Positions 33,204 to 42,347 of a stretch of DNA of 51,319 bases are shown here, in pieces. Location of the stretch: NCBI GenBank assembly GCA_902595635.1, contig CACJQT010000010.1, positions 1-51,319 of the forward strand, given 5' to 3'. Within the stretch, counting starts at the first letter, position 1; every line of letters starts with the position of its first letter. The notes beneath the pieces were generated by a model. That model had not been told where the DNA came from, searched no databases, and saw only the letters and a list, made by a program, of their open reading frames with translations. The position numbers were made by a program, and so were the translations under genes. The stretch is from an uncultured Pelagibacteraceae bacterium (GTDB taxonomy: Bacteria > Pseudomonadota > Alphaproteobacteria > Pelagibacterales > Pelagibacteraceae).

Positions 33204-34114
33204 TGTCTTACAATTTAATTCAAGAAAAAATCAATGAAGGAAAAATTATTTTACTTGATGGAGGTATAGGTGCTGAGCTTGAAAAAAAAGGAGCTAAAAT
33301 GGATCAAAACCTCTGGTGTGGAAAATGTTCGGTAGATAGCCCAGAATTTCTAAAAGAAGTTCATGAAAATTATATTGATGCAGGTGCTGATGTTATTACA
33401 ACAAATACTTATGCTACAACTCCAATTTCTCTTAGAAAACACGGATATGAAGACTCAATTGAATTATTTAATAAACAAGCAGTTCAAATTGCAAAACAAG
33501 CAATTAATAATTCAAAAAAGAACATCTGTTTAGCAGGAAGTGTTTCGAGTTATGGAAGTTTTCTTAAACTTGGAACAAAGAACATGAAGCCATGTTTTAA
33601 TGAACATATTAAAATTTTATCAAATGAGGGTGTTGATTTAATAATTTTAGAAGCAATGACATCTCAAGCAGAAATCGTGGAGACTATGCTTGAGTGTTCT
33701 TCAAATATAAAGTTACCTGTTTGGCTTTCTATCTCCTGTGTAATAGATCAGAATACAAAAAATATTACACTTGGTTATGATGATGTGAAGAATAAAACTG
33801 AAATTTACGAGGATTTAGAAGTATCGTTGAAAAATTTTAGTAAATTACATAAGGGGCCAATTTTAATTGCTCACTCAGATATTAAAACAACGAGTGCAGC
33901 TTTAGATACTGCATTAAAAAATTATAATGGAGTTATTGGTGCTTACCCTAATAAAGGCTATTACGAAAAACCAAATTGGAAGTTTGTAGATAATTTTTCA
34001 CCCAATGATTATTTGGAAGTTGCAAAAAAATGGGTTAGCAAAGGTGTAAAAATTGTTGGTGGTTGTTGTGGTATAGGAGTTGAAGAGATAAAAGCTATTT
34101 CAATTTTGAAGTAA
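33203..34114 (+). CDS. Homocysteine S-methyltransferase family protein (paralogue 1)
   Basis: This 303-residue protein has the S-methyl_trans fold with LLDGGIGAELEKKG near the N-terminus and the zinc-binding cysteines SISC (centre) and GGCCG (C-terminus). It would move a methyl group from betaine, S-methylmethionine or a sulfonium compound to homocysteine, making methionine. The frame extends upstream to a TTG at 33182, but the ATG at 33203 overlaps the VOC stop (TAATG) and gives a normal N-terminus. A divergent paralogue lies at 35758-36741. No SAM-responsive riboswitch is possible here because coding sequence lies directly upstream. Confidence 0.9.
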   Translation: MSYNLIQEKINEGKIILLDGGIGAELEKKGAKMDQNLWCGKCSVDSPEFLKEVHENYIDAGADVITTNTYATTPISLRKHGYEDSIELFNKQAVQIAKQAINNSKKNICLAGSVSSYGSFLKLGTKNMKPCFNEHIKILSNEGVDLIILEAMTSQAEIVETMLECSSNIKLPVWLSISCVIDQNTKNITLGYDDVKNKTEIYEDLEVSLKNFSKLHKGPILIAHSDIKTTSAALDTALKNYNGVIGAYPNKGYYEKPNWKFVDNFSPNDYLEVAKKWVSKGVKIVGGCCGIGVEEIKAISILK

Positions 34115-34131
34115 TAATATATTGTAAAATT

Positions 34132-34587
34132 ATGAAAACTTTTATTGGTGGTATTGGTTGTTTTTGGGACGAAACTAAATACGATGGTATAAAAGGAATA
34201 TTATCTACAGAATGTGGTTACTGCGGAGGTGATGATCCTAATGTTACTTACAAAGCAGTTTGTGGTGGAGATACAGGTCACATAGAAGTAGTTAAAGTTC
34301 AATATGATGAAAATATTTTAAGCTATGAAGATATGGTCAGATTATTTTTTAAACTCCATGACTCAACTCAAAAAAATAGACAAGGAACTTATGTAGGAAT
34401 TCAATATCGGTCTGAGATATTTTATAATAATGATAATGAAAAAAATACAGCAGAGAAAATTTTAAAAGAAATGAATGAGAAATTAGATGGAAAAGTTACT
34501 ACAAAGATTTCCAAAGAAAAAAACTATTGTAAAGCAGAAGGCTATCATCAAAATTACGAGAAAAATAAATCTCTTAAGTTTGGATAA
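34132..34587 (+). CDS. msrA: Peptide methionine sulfoxide reductase MsrA
   Basis: This 151-residue protein has the GCFW active site with catalytic C10, the ECGYCGG segment (about 29-35), the central GDTGHIEVVKVQYD, and the C-terminal YCKAEGYHQNY. MsrA reduces methionine-S-sulfoxide using thioredoxin. It is somewhat short (family about 160-210) but all motifs are present. It follows the homocysteine methyltransferase gene by 17 bases, placing methionine synthesis and repair together. Confidence 0.95.
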   Translation: MKTFIGGIGCFWDETKYDGIKGILSTECGYCGGDDPNVTYKAVCGGDTGHIEVVKVQYDENILSYEDMVRLFFKLHDSTQKNRQGTYVGIQYRSEIFYNNDNEKNTAEKILKEMNEKLDGKVTTKISKEKNYCKAEGYHQNYEKNKSLKFG

Positions 34588-34598
34588 AAAATACTAAT

Positions 34599-35756
34599 TT
34601 GAAAAAAATTATTTCAGAAAAAAATCCAGAATTAGTTACAAGAAAAGATAATAAAGCTCAATGGAATCTCCCAAATAAAAGGAGGTTGGGTTTTAGAAAT
34701 TTATATAAAATTAATAGATATGGAATATACCTTAGATCAGATTTTGTTTTAAAATTAAAAAAAAAAATTAATAAGAAAATTGGTAAATTATCTTCTGTAA
34801 AAAAGGTTACTAAAAATAAAGCTTTTTGCTCTTTAATAGTTGGTAAAGATCAGGATATTTTATTCGAGCAGTATGCAAAGGACTTTTCTACAAATCAGCC
34901 ACAAACAATTATGTCAATTACAAAAATGTTTATACATTTATTTGTGGGAGAGCTGATAGACAGAAAACTAATAAACTTAAATAAGAAAATTTCATTTTAC
35001 TTGCCAAAAATTGGCAGTGGTTATGCAAATGCAAAAGTAAAAGACGTTTTAGACATGAACATTGTAAATCTATATAGCGAAGATTATACAAAAGCTTATT
35101 CGTCTTCATTTTTACATGAGCCTGTGGGAGGATGGAGATTGCCTATTAAAGGTAAAAACATTCAAAGCCAGGAACAATATTTAAATTCAATTAAATCTTT
35201 AAAAAGCAGAGATTTAAAAAATTATACCGATCTGGCGCATTATAAATCAGCTAATACCGATGTTATTGGGTTAATTGTAGAAAAAGTAAGTAAAAAAAGT
35301 TTAAGACAATGGTTGTTGGAAACAGTTGAAGCAACAGGATTTGAAGAAGGATTGTATATAGGCACTGATAGATTTGGAACACCGTGGATGTCTGGAGGTG
35401 GAAGTTTAATTACAAGAGATTTTTTAAGAATGGGTTTACTTTTTTCTAGGTTTGGAAAAGGTATAAATGGAAAAAATATTGGTTCTAAAACTTTTTTGAG
35501 TAAAACTATTAATAGTGAGGGACCCAAATACATTCAATTATCTAAAGATAAATTTGTCTGTTATGTTAATTCTTTGATGAAATGTGGTAACTGGATTGGT
35601 CACTCTGGGTATGGGGGCCAATTTTTAGGAATAAATTTGAAAACAAAAGTCGTTGCTGCTTTTTTTTCAGTCTTAGAGACTAAATCTGCAACAAATGAAA
35701 AATATAAAAAAGATATGGTAAATATGATAGACCAAATAATTAGTAAAGATTACTAA
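34599..35756 (+). CDS. Beta-lactamase-fold serine hydrolase
   Basis: This 385-residue protein has the serine beta-lactamase/class C fold. The nucleophile motif is SITK (S106-K109), the second motif is YKS (Y215-S217), and the third is HSG in NWIGHSGYGG near the C-terminus. Related proteins include esterases, D-aminopeptidases and 6-aminohexanoate-dimer hydrolases. There is no signal peptide, and the first 70 residues are basic and lack a clear match. The start is TTG at 34599; no ATG in frame would keep the catalytic motif with a full domain. It is 11 bases after msrA. The natural substrate is unknown. Confidence 0.75.
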   Translation: MKKIISEKNPELVTRKDNKAQWNLPNKRRLGFRNLYKINRYGIYLRSDFVLKLKKKINKKIGKLSSVKKVTKNKAFCSLIVGKDQDILFEQYAKDFSTNQPQTIMSITKMFIHLFVGELIDRKLINLNKKISFYLPKIGSGYANAKVKDVLDMNIVNLYSEDYTKAYSSSFLHEPVGGWRLPIKGKNIQSQEQYLNSIKSLKSRDLKNYTDLAHYKSANTDVIGLIVEKVSKKSLRQWLLETVEATGFEEGLYIGTDRFGTPWMSGGGSLITRDFLRMGLLFSRFGKGINGKNIGSKTFLSKTINSEGPKYIQLSKDKFVCYVNSLMKCGNWIGHSGYGGQFLGINLKTKVVAAFFSVLETKSATNEKYKKDMVNMIDQIISKDY

Positions 35757-35757
35757 A

Positions 35758-36741
35758 TTAAGAAAATTTAGTTATTAATGATTTTAAATGTTTATCTGTG
35801 ACGCCACAACACCCCCCAATAATTTTTACCTGATCGTCTATTAACTCAGAACACTTATCAACAAATTCAATTTCATTTTCAGTTATTAATGCCTGCATAG
35901 TACTAGTGTCAAATTTATGAATCTCTGGATAGAACATAATTGGCCCATTCCAATTTGATTTTAAAACTTTCATTCCCTCTTTTGTATCAATAAACCAACT
36001 ATGCATTATGCCATAAACATCTCCACCGATAGATTTGAGTGAATTAATTATTTCAGCAAAATTAATAATTTTATCTTCAGGAAGGAATTTTGGCTCATCA
36101 GGATATTTTAAAGGGTCATATATAATAGATCTCTCTTTTTCTGCTCTAAAATTTCTACCTACTACGGTTTCATCAAATTTACTTATGCAGCAACTTAATC
36201 CAACCCAGACAGGCAAACCTGTTTCTAAAGCGGAATTTAACAAAATTTTAGCGTGATCAATATCTAAAAGCATTTCAAGAATAAGCACTTCGACTCCCTC
36301 TTCTTTTAATACCTTCGCTTGTTCTTTATAATTTTTTTCTTCTTTTGCAAATGATGGTACAAATTTTGTGTCAGGTCTAAATTCATTTTCAGCCAAAGCT
36401 AAATATGTTGACATACTTCCAGCAATTTTAATTTTTTTTCCAGAATTTTTGACTGCTTGTCTTGCTAACTTAACTGTATCAATGTTAATTTTTATAGTCT
36501 GATCTCCTAAATTTGAAGGCTCAAGACAATGTCTTGCAGTTCCAAAAGTATTGGTTGTTATCATATCACATCCAGCCTTTATATGACTTTCGTGTACTTT
36601 GATTACTATTTCTGGTGAGAAAACATTTGCTAAACCAGAAAAAGCTGGTCCCATTTTTCCACCAAGTCTCTGAATTTCTGAACCTGTTCCACCATCTAAG
36701 AAGACTTTTTTTTTTGATTTCAATAATTCATTAATATCCAT
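35758..36741 (-). CDS. Homocysteine S-methyltransferase family protein (paralogue 2)
   Basis: This 327-residue methyltransferase has FLDGGTGSEIQRLGG near the N-terminus, a central Cys motif GLSCC and the C-terminal zinc pair GGCCG. It differs from the paralogue at 33203-34114 in having an extra region around residues 205-240 (EKERSIIYDPLKYPDEPKF). It would remethylate homocysteine using a methyl donor such as betaine. The start overlaps the EamA transporter stop (TAATG), and it ends a minus-strand run of iron alcohol dehydrogenase, amidase and EamA genes. Confidence 0.9.
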   Translation of the reverse strand: MDINELLKSKKKVFLDGGTGSEIQRLGGKMGPAFSGLANVFSPEIVIKVHESHIKAGCDMITTNTFGTARHCLEPSNLGDQTIKINIDTVKLARQAVKNSGKKIKIAGSMSTYLALAENEFRPDTKFVPSFAKEEKNYKEQAKVLKEEGVEVLILEMLLDIDHAKILLNSALETGLPVWVGLSCCISKFDETVVGRNFRAEKERSIIYDPLKYPDEPKFLPEDKIINFAEIINSLKSIGGDVYGIMHSWFIDTKEGMKVLKSNWNGPIMFYPEIHKFDTSTMQALITENEIEFVDKCSELIDDQVKIIGGCCGVTDKHLKSLITKFS

Positions 36742-37643
36742 TATGCTAATTTCTTCTCTGACTTTGGAACATATACAACTTCAATTACACCACCAAGAAT
36801 TATCAGAATACTTCCCAGGGTTTCTCTCCAACCAAAAGGTTCATTTGTTAAAATACTAGCACTAATAACACCAACAATTATTTCAGCTAAAAATAAAATA
36901 GATGATAAACCTGCTCCTAATTTACTTGGAGCCCAAAAGATTATTACCCCTGTAGGAATAAAATAAAATATCGAAATAAGTAATAAAAAAGTGGACATTG
37001 ACATGATAACCTCCACTGATGGAACTGGTCCTAAATAATCTACTAAGAATAAGCCAATAGGTATACTGGCTAAACCTCCATAAAAAAAGAATGTGAATAT
37101 AATTGGAAAGACGCCATCAGTTTTAATTATTTCCATTCTAATTAAACCAGCACCAAATAGTGCACCTCCAGCAAGGGCCAACCAATCCCCTGCATTTTGA
37201 GGTAACGGAATTATATTCTCTTGACTGAATACAATCCATAAACCTCCTAATGCTAAACCTAATGTGATTACCCTCTTCCAACCAAATTTCTTTTTTAAAA
37301 ATATAATTTCAAATATTGTTGTCCAAACAGGTATCATGTAAAACATGATTAATGCTTTAACTACATCAGTAAGAAGAAAGCTAAGAGCATAACAAACAAA
37401 TCCACTTCCAACAAAAAAACCAGTGAGAGGAAATTCCAATCCAATAGACTTTCCTTTTATAACTCTCCAAATTGCGACTGGTGATAATATTAATATTCCA
37501 ACTGCCATTTGAGATATTGTTCCCCAGCCACCAGTCAAACCTCCATCTTCTAGTATTCTTTGAGGTAACCAATAAATTCCCCATGAACCAGCGGCAATAG
37601 CTAATGCAAATGAAATTTTAAAATGATGAGGGTGTCTGGTCAT
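36741..37643 (-). CDS. EamA/DMT-superfamily transporter
   Basis: This 300-residue membrane protein has about ten hydrophobic segments in two EamA repeats. Typical landmarks are WGIYWLPQRILEDGG early, PVWTTIFEIIFLKKKFGW in the first repeat and ILGGVIEVVYV at the end. DMT transporters move amino acids, nucleotides or other metabolites, usually outwards. It sits 2 bases after the amidase and is coupled to the homocysteine methyltransferase. Confidence 0.88.
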   Translation of the reverse strand: MTRHPHHFKISFALAIAAGSWGIYWLPQRILEDGGLTGGWGTISQMAVGILILSPVAIWRVIKGKSIGLEFPLTGFFVGSGFVCYALSFLLTDVVKALIMFYMIPVWTTIFEIIFLKKKFGWKRVITLGLALGGLWIVFSQENIIPLPQNAGDWLALAGGALFGAGLIRMEIIKTDGVFPIIFTFFFYGGLASIPIGLFLVDYLGPVPSVEVIMSMSTFLLLISIFYFIPTGVIIFWAPSKLGAGLSSILFLAEIIVGVISASILTNEPFGWRETLGSILIILGGVIEVVYVPKSEKKLA

Positions 37644-37645
37644 TA

Positions 37646-39058
37646 TTATTGCATTAATTTTGGTTTAAATTTTGAAAAGTTAAAAATTTCTTCATAAGAA
37701 TTGGCAAAGTTAATTACTTTATTATCTTCTTTAACATTTGCTATAATCTGCATTCCCATTGGTAGCCCTTTATTATTAAAACCTACTGGAATAGATATAG
37801 TTGGCAAACCAAGCAAACTTGATAATGTATAGACTTCCATATATCTATGATAAGTGTCAATTTTATTATTATTGATAAATTCAGGATTATTTAGGTTCTT
37901 TTCAAACGGAAATAATTGAGCCGAAGGTAATGCTAAAAAATCATAATGTTTAAATAGGTTTTGAATTTTATCAATATATTTATTTCTAATTTCTATTGCT
38001 TTTAAAACATCGTTTGTTTCAATGCTTTTCCCTTTTTCATATTCCCAATATGCTTGAGAAGGTAATTCATTTAAATTTTTTAAATTATATAACAAAAAGT
38101 TTTCATACAAAAATTTGGCTCTTAATATTGTCCAAGAATACCACAATTCTTCTGAATTAATTTCAGTTTTTAAATCTTCAATATTTAAATTATTTGACTG
38201 TAATTTTTTTAAAATATTTTCACATAAGTCGATGATTCCATCTTCATACTTATATTGTTCGTTTAGATCAATGCACCATCCAATTTTTAAATCTGAAAGT
38301 TTTTTAATATTTATATCTTCAAGATCGAAAGATAATTTATCCTTTACATTCTTCCCTTTTATATAGTTAAATAAAAATTCCATGTCATTGGGAGTCCTAG
38401 CAAAACATCCAGTTGTAGATATTAAAGGAAAATCTTTTAAATTTTTAATTTCAAATCTATCTTCTGCAATCGCACCAGGTGTTGGTCTTAATCCATAAAT
38501 ATTTGCAAATGCTGCTGGGTTTCTACAAGATCCCATCATATCTGTGCCATCTGCAAAAGGAATTAAATTTGCTGCAACAGCTGCTGCTGCACCACCAGAA
38601 GACCCTCCCGCTGACTTACTATGATCATAAACATTTGAAGTTGCTCCATAAACTCTGTTAGTAGTATGACATCCAACAGCAAATTCAGAGAGATTTGTTT
38701 TACCAATTAAAATTGTGTTTTTTCTATAATTATCTACTAATAAAGAGTCCTGTTTTGGTATATTTTTTAATAACTCTTTATATCCATAGCATGTTACCTC
38801 ATTTTTAATATCAAATAATTCTTTAACAGCAATTGGAAGTCCATAAATATCATCTTTATCATTATCACTATTAAAATTTTCATCTTTTAATTTTGCTTCT
38901 TCAGTAATTTTTGTTTCATCTATATGTGAAATAATAGCATTTAATTTTGGATTGAATTTTTTTATTCTATCTAAATAGAAATTTAGTACCTCTACTATTT
39001 TAATTTCTCTTTTTTTTATTTTTGAAATTATTTGATGGACAGAAAAATTCTCAAGCAC
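37646..39058 (-). CDS. Amidase (amidase-signature family)
   Basis: This 470-residue hydrolase has the Ser-cisSer-Lys triad in normal positions: K79 (IAVKELFD), S153/S154 (GGSSGG) and nucleophile S177 (GSCRNPA). The chain resembles GatA in the N-terminal half but is not near gatB or gatC, so it is a stand-alone amidase acting on a small amide. It lies 10 bases after the iron alcohol dehydrogenase and 2 bases before the EamA transporter. Substrate unknown. Confidence 0.9.
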   Translation of the reverse strand: MLENFSVHQIISKIKKREIKIVEVLNFYLDRIKKFNPKLNAIISHIDETKITEEAKLKDENFNSDNDKDDIYGLPIAVKELFDIKNEVTCYGYKELLKNIPKQDSLLVDNYRKNTILIGKTNLSEFAVGCHTTNRVYGATSNVYDHSKSAGGSSGGAAAAVAANLIPFADGTDMMGSCRNPAAFANIYGLRPTPGAIAEDRFEIKNLKDFPLISTTGCFARTPNDMEFLFNYIKGKNVKDKLSFDLEDINIKKLSDLKIGWCIDLNEQYKYEDGIIDLCENILKKLQSNNLNIEDLKTEINSEELWYSWTILRAKFLYENFLLYNLKNLNELPSQAYWEYEKGKSIETNDVLKAIEIRNKYIDKIQNLFKHYDFLALPSAQLFPFEKNLNNPEFINNNKIDTYHRYMEVYTLSSLLGLPTISIPVGFNNKGLPMGMQIIANVKEDNKVINFANSYEEIFNFSKFKPKLMQ

Positions 39059-39068
39059 TTAATTAAAC

Positions 39069-40259
39069 CTATCTTGCTTGTCTAATACTCTCTAAAACTA
39101 AAGTCTTGACCTCATCTAATGATGCCTTTTTAGGATTTTGTCCATAAGCTTGGTCTAACATTGATTTCTTTGCTATTCTCTCTTGGCAATCTTCTGGCAC
39201 TCCTAATTCATTTAATCCTTTAGGGATTTTTAATCTATCTAGAATTATATTTAAGTTGTCTTGAAAACTTTCAATTGAATGATTTTCAAACTGCATGGCC
39301 TCTGACATTCTTTTTACTTTTTCTTCTAATCCAGGTAAATTATATTTCATGACTGCAGGAAGTATAATTGCATTAGTCAATCCATGATGAGTATTATATT
39401 CAGCACCAACCATGTGCGAAATTGCATGAACTAAACCTAGGCCTTTTAAGAAAGCTATTCCACCCAAATAAGATCCTATAATCATTCCTCCTCTCGCTAA
39501 AAGATTATCAGGTTCTTCGACAGCTGCATAAAGTGATTTTGAAATTAAATTTAAACTTTCTAATGCAGAACCATCGCAAAGTGGATGAAACATAGGAACA
39601 CTATAACCTTCAATTGCATGTATCATTGCATCTATACCGGTCCAAGCAGTAAGATTAGCCGGTAATTTTAAAGTTAGCTCTGGATCTACTAAAGCTAAAC
39701 ATGGTCGGGCATCTGGATGCCATAAACAAAATTTCATTCCTTTTTCAAGATGAGTGACCATGGCAGTAACTTCTGTTTCAGCACCTGTTCCTGCTGTAGT
39801 TGGAATAGTAATTATTTTTGGAAAAGGATTTTCCATAGTTAGTTTTGGTGGCTCTTTTTCAAATTCAAAATCCCATAAAGGCACACCGCTATCAACTGTA
39901 AGAGAAATTGCTTTTCCTCCATCCATTGCACTTCCACCGCCTATTGCAATTATTGCATCATGATTGCCTTCACGAAATTTTTTACATCCAGAATCTATTT
40001 CATCATCTCTAGGATTTGGCGATATATTTGAATAAATATCTGATTTGATTTTTGAGTCATTAAGTAAATTTTGTAAATCACTTATAAATGGTAAATTTAC
40101 ACTACCACTATCAGTAACGATTAATGCATTATTTATTTTAAAATTTTTACAAAACTTTCCAATTTCTTTAAATCTTCCAGGTCCATAAGCTGTAAAAGTT
40201 GGGAATGTCCAATCCTGATTATTTAATAAAAATTCTTCATTAAGCTTAAAATTTTGCAT
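39069..40259 (-). CDS. Iron-containing (group III) alcohol dehydrogenase
   Basis: This 396-residue enzyme has the NAD-binding GGGSAMDGGKAISL segment (about 106-119), TAGTGAETEVTAM, and metal ligands near HAIEGYSVPMFHPLCD and AISHMVGAEYNTHHGLTNAI. Group III dehydrogenases interconvert alcohols and aldehydes or hydroxy- and oxo-acids; 4-hydroxybutyrate and 3-hydroxypropionate types exist. It is the first gene of a minus-strand run with amidase, EamA and homocysteine methyltransferase. Only 38 bp separate it from the divergent EamA gene. Confidence 0.92.
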   Translation of the reverse strand: MQNFKLNEEFLLNNQDWTFPTFTAYGPGRFKEIGKFCKNFKINNALIVTDSGSVNLPFISDLQNLLNDSKIKSDIYSNISPNPRDDEIDSGCKKFREGNHDAIIAIGGGSAMDGGKAISLTVDSGVPLWDFEFEKEPPKLTMENPFPKIITIPTTAGTGAETEVTAMVTHLEKGMKFCLWHPDARPCLALVDPELTLKLPANLTAWTGIDAMIHAIEGYSVPMFHPLCDGSALESLNLISKSLYAAVEEPDNLLARGGMIIGSYLGGIAFLKGLGLVHAISHMVGAEYNTHHGLTNAIILPAVMKYNLPGLEEKVKRMSEAMQFENHSIESFQDNLNIILDRLKIPKGLNELGVPEDCQERIAKKSMLDQAYGQNPKKASLDEVKTLVLESIRQAR

Positions 40260-40297
40260 AATATTTTAAAAACTTATACTAATTTCAATATTATTAA

Positions 40298-41230
40298 ATG
40301 AAAATTTCATCTGAAAAAACAGATCTAAAAAAAACATATTTAGCAATTGCTACAATGCTCTTAGCAATTTTATGTATAGATCTTTACATGGTTATTATTA
40401 AATTTTTAGGTGATGAATACTCAATAATTCAATTAACTTTATTTAGAAATGTAGCAGCAATTATACCTTTGTTATTATTGATCTTATTCACAAATGAATT
40501 TTCAACAATATTCAAAAACTTAGGAAATAAGTTTTTGATATTGAGTTGCTTGAGAGGAATATGTTTTCTTTCTATGAATGTATTCATTTTTATCTCAGTA
40601 GTGAATCTGGAATTTGCAACAGCAATGACGCTAACCTTTTCGTCACCTTTCTTCATAGTAATACTATCAATAATTTTATTGAGTGAAAAAATTGGTATTT
40701 ACAGATGGTCAGCAGTTATAATTGGTTTTGTTGGTGTGGTTATGATAATGAAACCAACAAGTGAAATTTTTAGTTTGTACTCAATTTTTCCAATTCTAAC
40801 CGCTATAGCATGGGCTTTCACTGTCATAATTTTAAAATTCATTCAAGGCAATCATTCAACTGCAAAAATTCAGTTATACACATTAATATTTAATGTCATT
40901 GGTGGTTTACTTTTATTTTTTGTAACTACAGGACATGTTGAAATTAAAAATTTTAAAGATTTTATTTTGATGACAATGACTGGAGTTTTGGGTGGTACAG
41001 CAGCAATATTGTTTATTTATTCTTACCGTTTAATTTCAGCAAGTAAAATAGCTTCATTTGAGTATCTTGGTATACCGTCATCTTTTATTCTTGGTTGGAT
41101 TTTCTTTAATGAAGCTCCATGGAGCCAACTATTTCCTGGAGTAATAGTAATTATTTTTGCTGGTATGATTATTATATGGAGAGATAATATTAAAAAGAAA
41201 TCAATAGAAGGTAATAAGCAAATTTATTGA
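40298..41230 (+). CDS. EamA/DMT-superfamily transporter (second in the window)
   Basis: This 310-residue protein has about ten membrane segments in two EamA repeats (RNVAAIIPLLL early, FGSSFILGW-like late region). It is unlike the EamA protein at 36741-37643 in detail, so it likely has another substrate. It stands alone on the plus strand; the last 7 bases overlap the end of the convergent ProV-like gene. Confidence 0.88.
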   Translation: MKISSEKTDLKKTYLAIATMLLAILCIDLYMVIIKFLGDEYSIIQLTLFRNVAAIIPLLLLILFTNEFSTIFKNLGNKFLILSCLRGICFLSMNVFIFISVVNLEFATAMTLTFSSPFFIVILSIILLSEKIGIYRWSAVIIGFVGVVMIMKPTSEIFSLYSIFPILTAIAWAFTVIILKFIQGNHSTAKIQLYTLIFNVIGGLLLFFVTTGHVEIKNFKDFILMTMTGVLGGTAAILFIYSYRLISASKIASFEYLGIPSSFILGWIFFNEAPWSQLFPGVIVIIFAGMIIIWRDNIKKKSIEGNKQIY

Positions 41231-42270
41231 TTTGATCTCATAGATTTCATTACTATTACTCTATCTATCTCACCTAATAGCTTTCCACTTTCATTACAAA
41301 CTACTGGATAAGTTTTATCATTATCAATTAGCCTATCTATTAAGTTTTCAATTTTAGAATTATCTAAAATATTATCTTTTCCATTCTCAAATAAATTTTT
41401 TGTTTCATTGCAGCACTCAGTTCTCATGACTTTGCCTGCACTTAATACTTTATATTTAGGAACATCTTCACAAAAATCTTTAACATATTGATCTTTCGGA
41501 TTAGATACAATTTCTTCAGGTGTACCTACTTGAGAAACTTCTCCATCTTTCATAATTGCTATGTGGTCTCCCATTTTAATTGCCTCTAAAAAGTCGTGAG
41601 TTATAAATACCATAGTTTTTTGAAGCTTTTCTTGGATCTTTAAAAGCTCATCTTGCATCTCTCTTCTAATCAAAGGATCCAGTGCTGAAAAAGGTTCATC
41701 AAAAATTAATATTTCAGGATCCACAGCTAGTGCTCTTGCAAGTCCTACCCTTTGCTGCATACCTCCAGATAATTCTCTTGGATAATTATTATGCCAACCA
41801 TCTAAGCCAACCATTTTTAAAACTTCCATTGACTTTTCTGTTCTTATATCTTTTTTTGTTCCCCTTACTTCTAATCCATAACCAATATTTTCTAGGACTG
41901 TTTTATGAGGAAATAAACCAAAATGTTGGAAAACCATGCTCATTTTATTTCTTCTTAATTCTAATAATTCACTTGCACTCATTTTTGTAACTTCAACATC
42001 ATCCATTTTCACTATGCCAGCTGTTGGTTCAATCAATCGCGAAATACATCTAACTAGTGTTGATTTTCCACTACCAGATAATCCCATTACTACAAATGTT
42101 TCACCTTTTTGAATTGAGAAACTGACATCTTTTACAGCAACAACGTGTCCTGTCTTTTCTTGAACTTCCTTAATACTTAAATTTTTATCAAGGTTTTTAA
42201 TAATTCTTTTTTCGTCTGGTCCAAATAACTTCCATATATTTGTACAGGTGATTTTTTGTTCTACAGACAT
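41224..42270 (-). CDS. proV: Quaternary-amine ABC transporter ATPase, ProV/OpuAA type (paralogue 1)
   Basis: This 348-residue ATPase has Walker A GLSGSGKST (about 63-71), signature LSGGMQQRVGLARAL, Walker B ILIFDEPFSALD and the H-loop VFITHDFLEAIK. The N-terminal LFGPDEKRIIKNL and TGHVVAVKDVSF segments are typical of ProV/OpuAA ATPases for glycine betaine, choline or carnitine. The C-terminus retains a partial CBS-like stretch (KTYPVVCNESGKLLGEI). It diverges from the fused permease gene across a 77-bp region. A second ProV paralogue lies at 46856-47881. Confidence 0.93.
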   Translation of the reverse strand: MSVEQKITCTNIWKLFGPDEKRIIKNLDKNLSIKEVQEKTGHVVAVKDVSFSIQKGETFVVMGLSGSGKSTLVRCISRLIEPTAGIVKMDDVEVTKMSASELLELRRNKMSMVFQHFGLFPHKTVLENIGYGLEVRGTKKDIRTEKSMEVLKMVGLDGWHNNYPRELSGGMQQRVGLARALAVDPEILIFDEPFSALDPLIRREMQDELLKIQEKLQKTMVFITHDFLEAIKMGDHIAIMKDGEVSQVGTPEEIVSNPKDQYVKDFCEDVPKYKVLSAGKVMRTECCNETKNLFENGKDNILDNSKIENLIDRLIDNDKTYPVVCNESGKLLGEIDRVIVMKSMRSNQ

Positions 42271-42305
42271 TTTTAATAAATAATATTACCCCAAAAATAG
42301 ACAAT

Positions 42306-42326
42306 ATTTTACTTTAAATGTAAAAT
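42306..42326. promoter_or_regulatory. Inverted repeat in the divergent proV/proW region (possible operator)
   Basis: ATTTTAC (42306-42312) and GTAAAAT (42320-42326) form a perfect 7-bp inverted repeat around a 7-base spacer, in the 77-bp gap between the divergent ATPase and permease genes. The place suits a shared regulator site. Chance is not excluded in AT-rich DNA. Confidence 0.3.
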
Positions 42327-42347
42327 TATTTATTTTAATTTGCTAAC

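Noticed and set aside
37646..39058. GatA subunit of the tRNA amidotransferase
   Set aside because: The catalytic triad is shared, but there is no gatB or gatC adjacent and the neighbours are catabolic genes.
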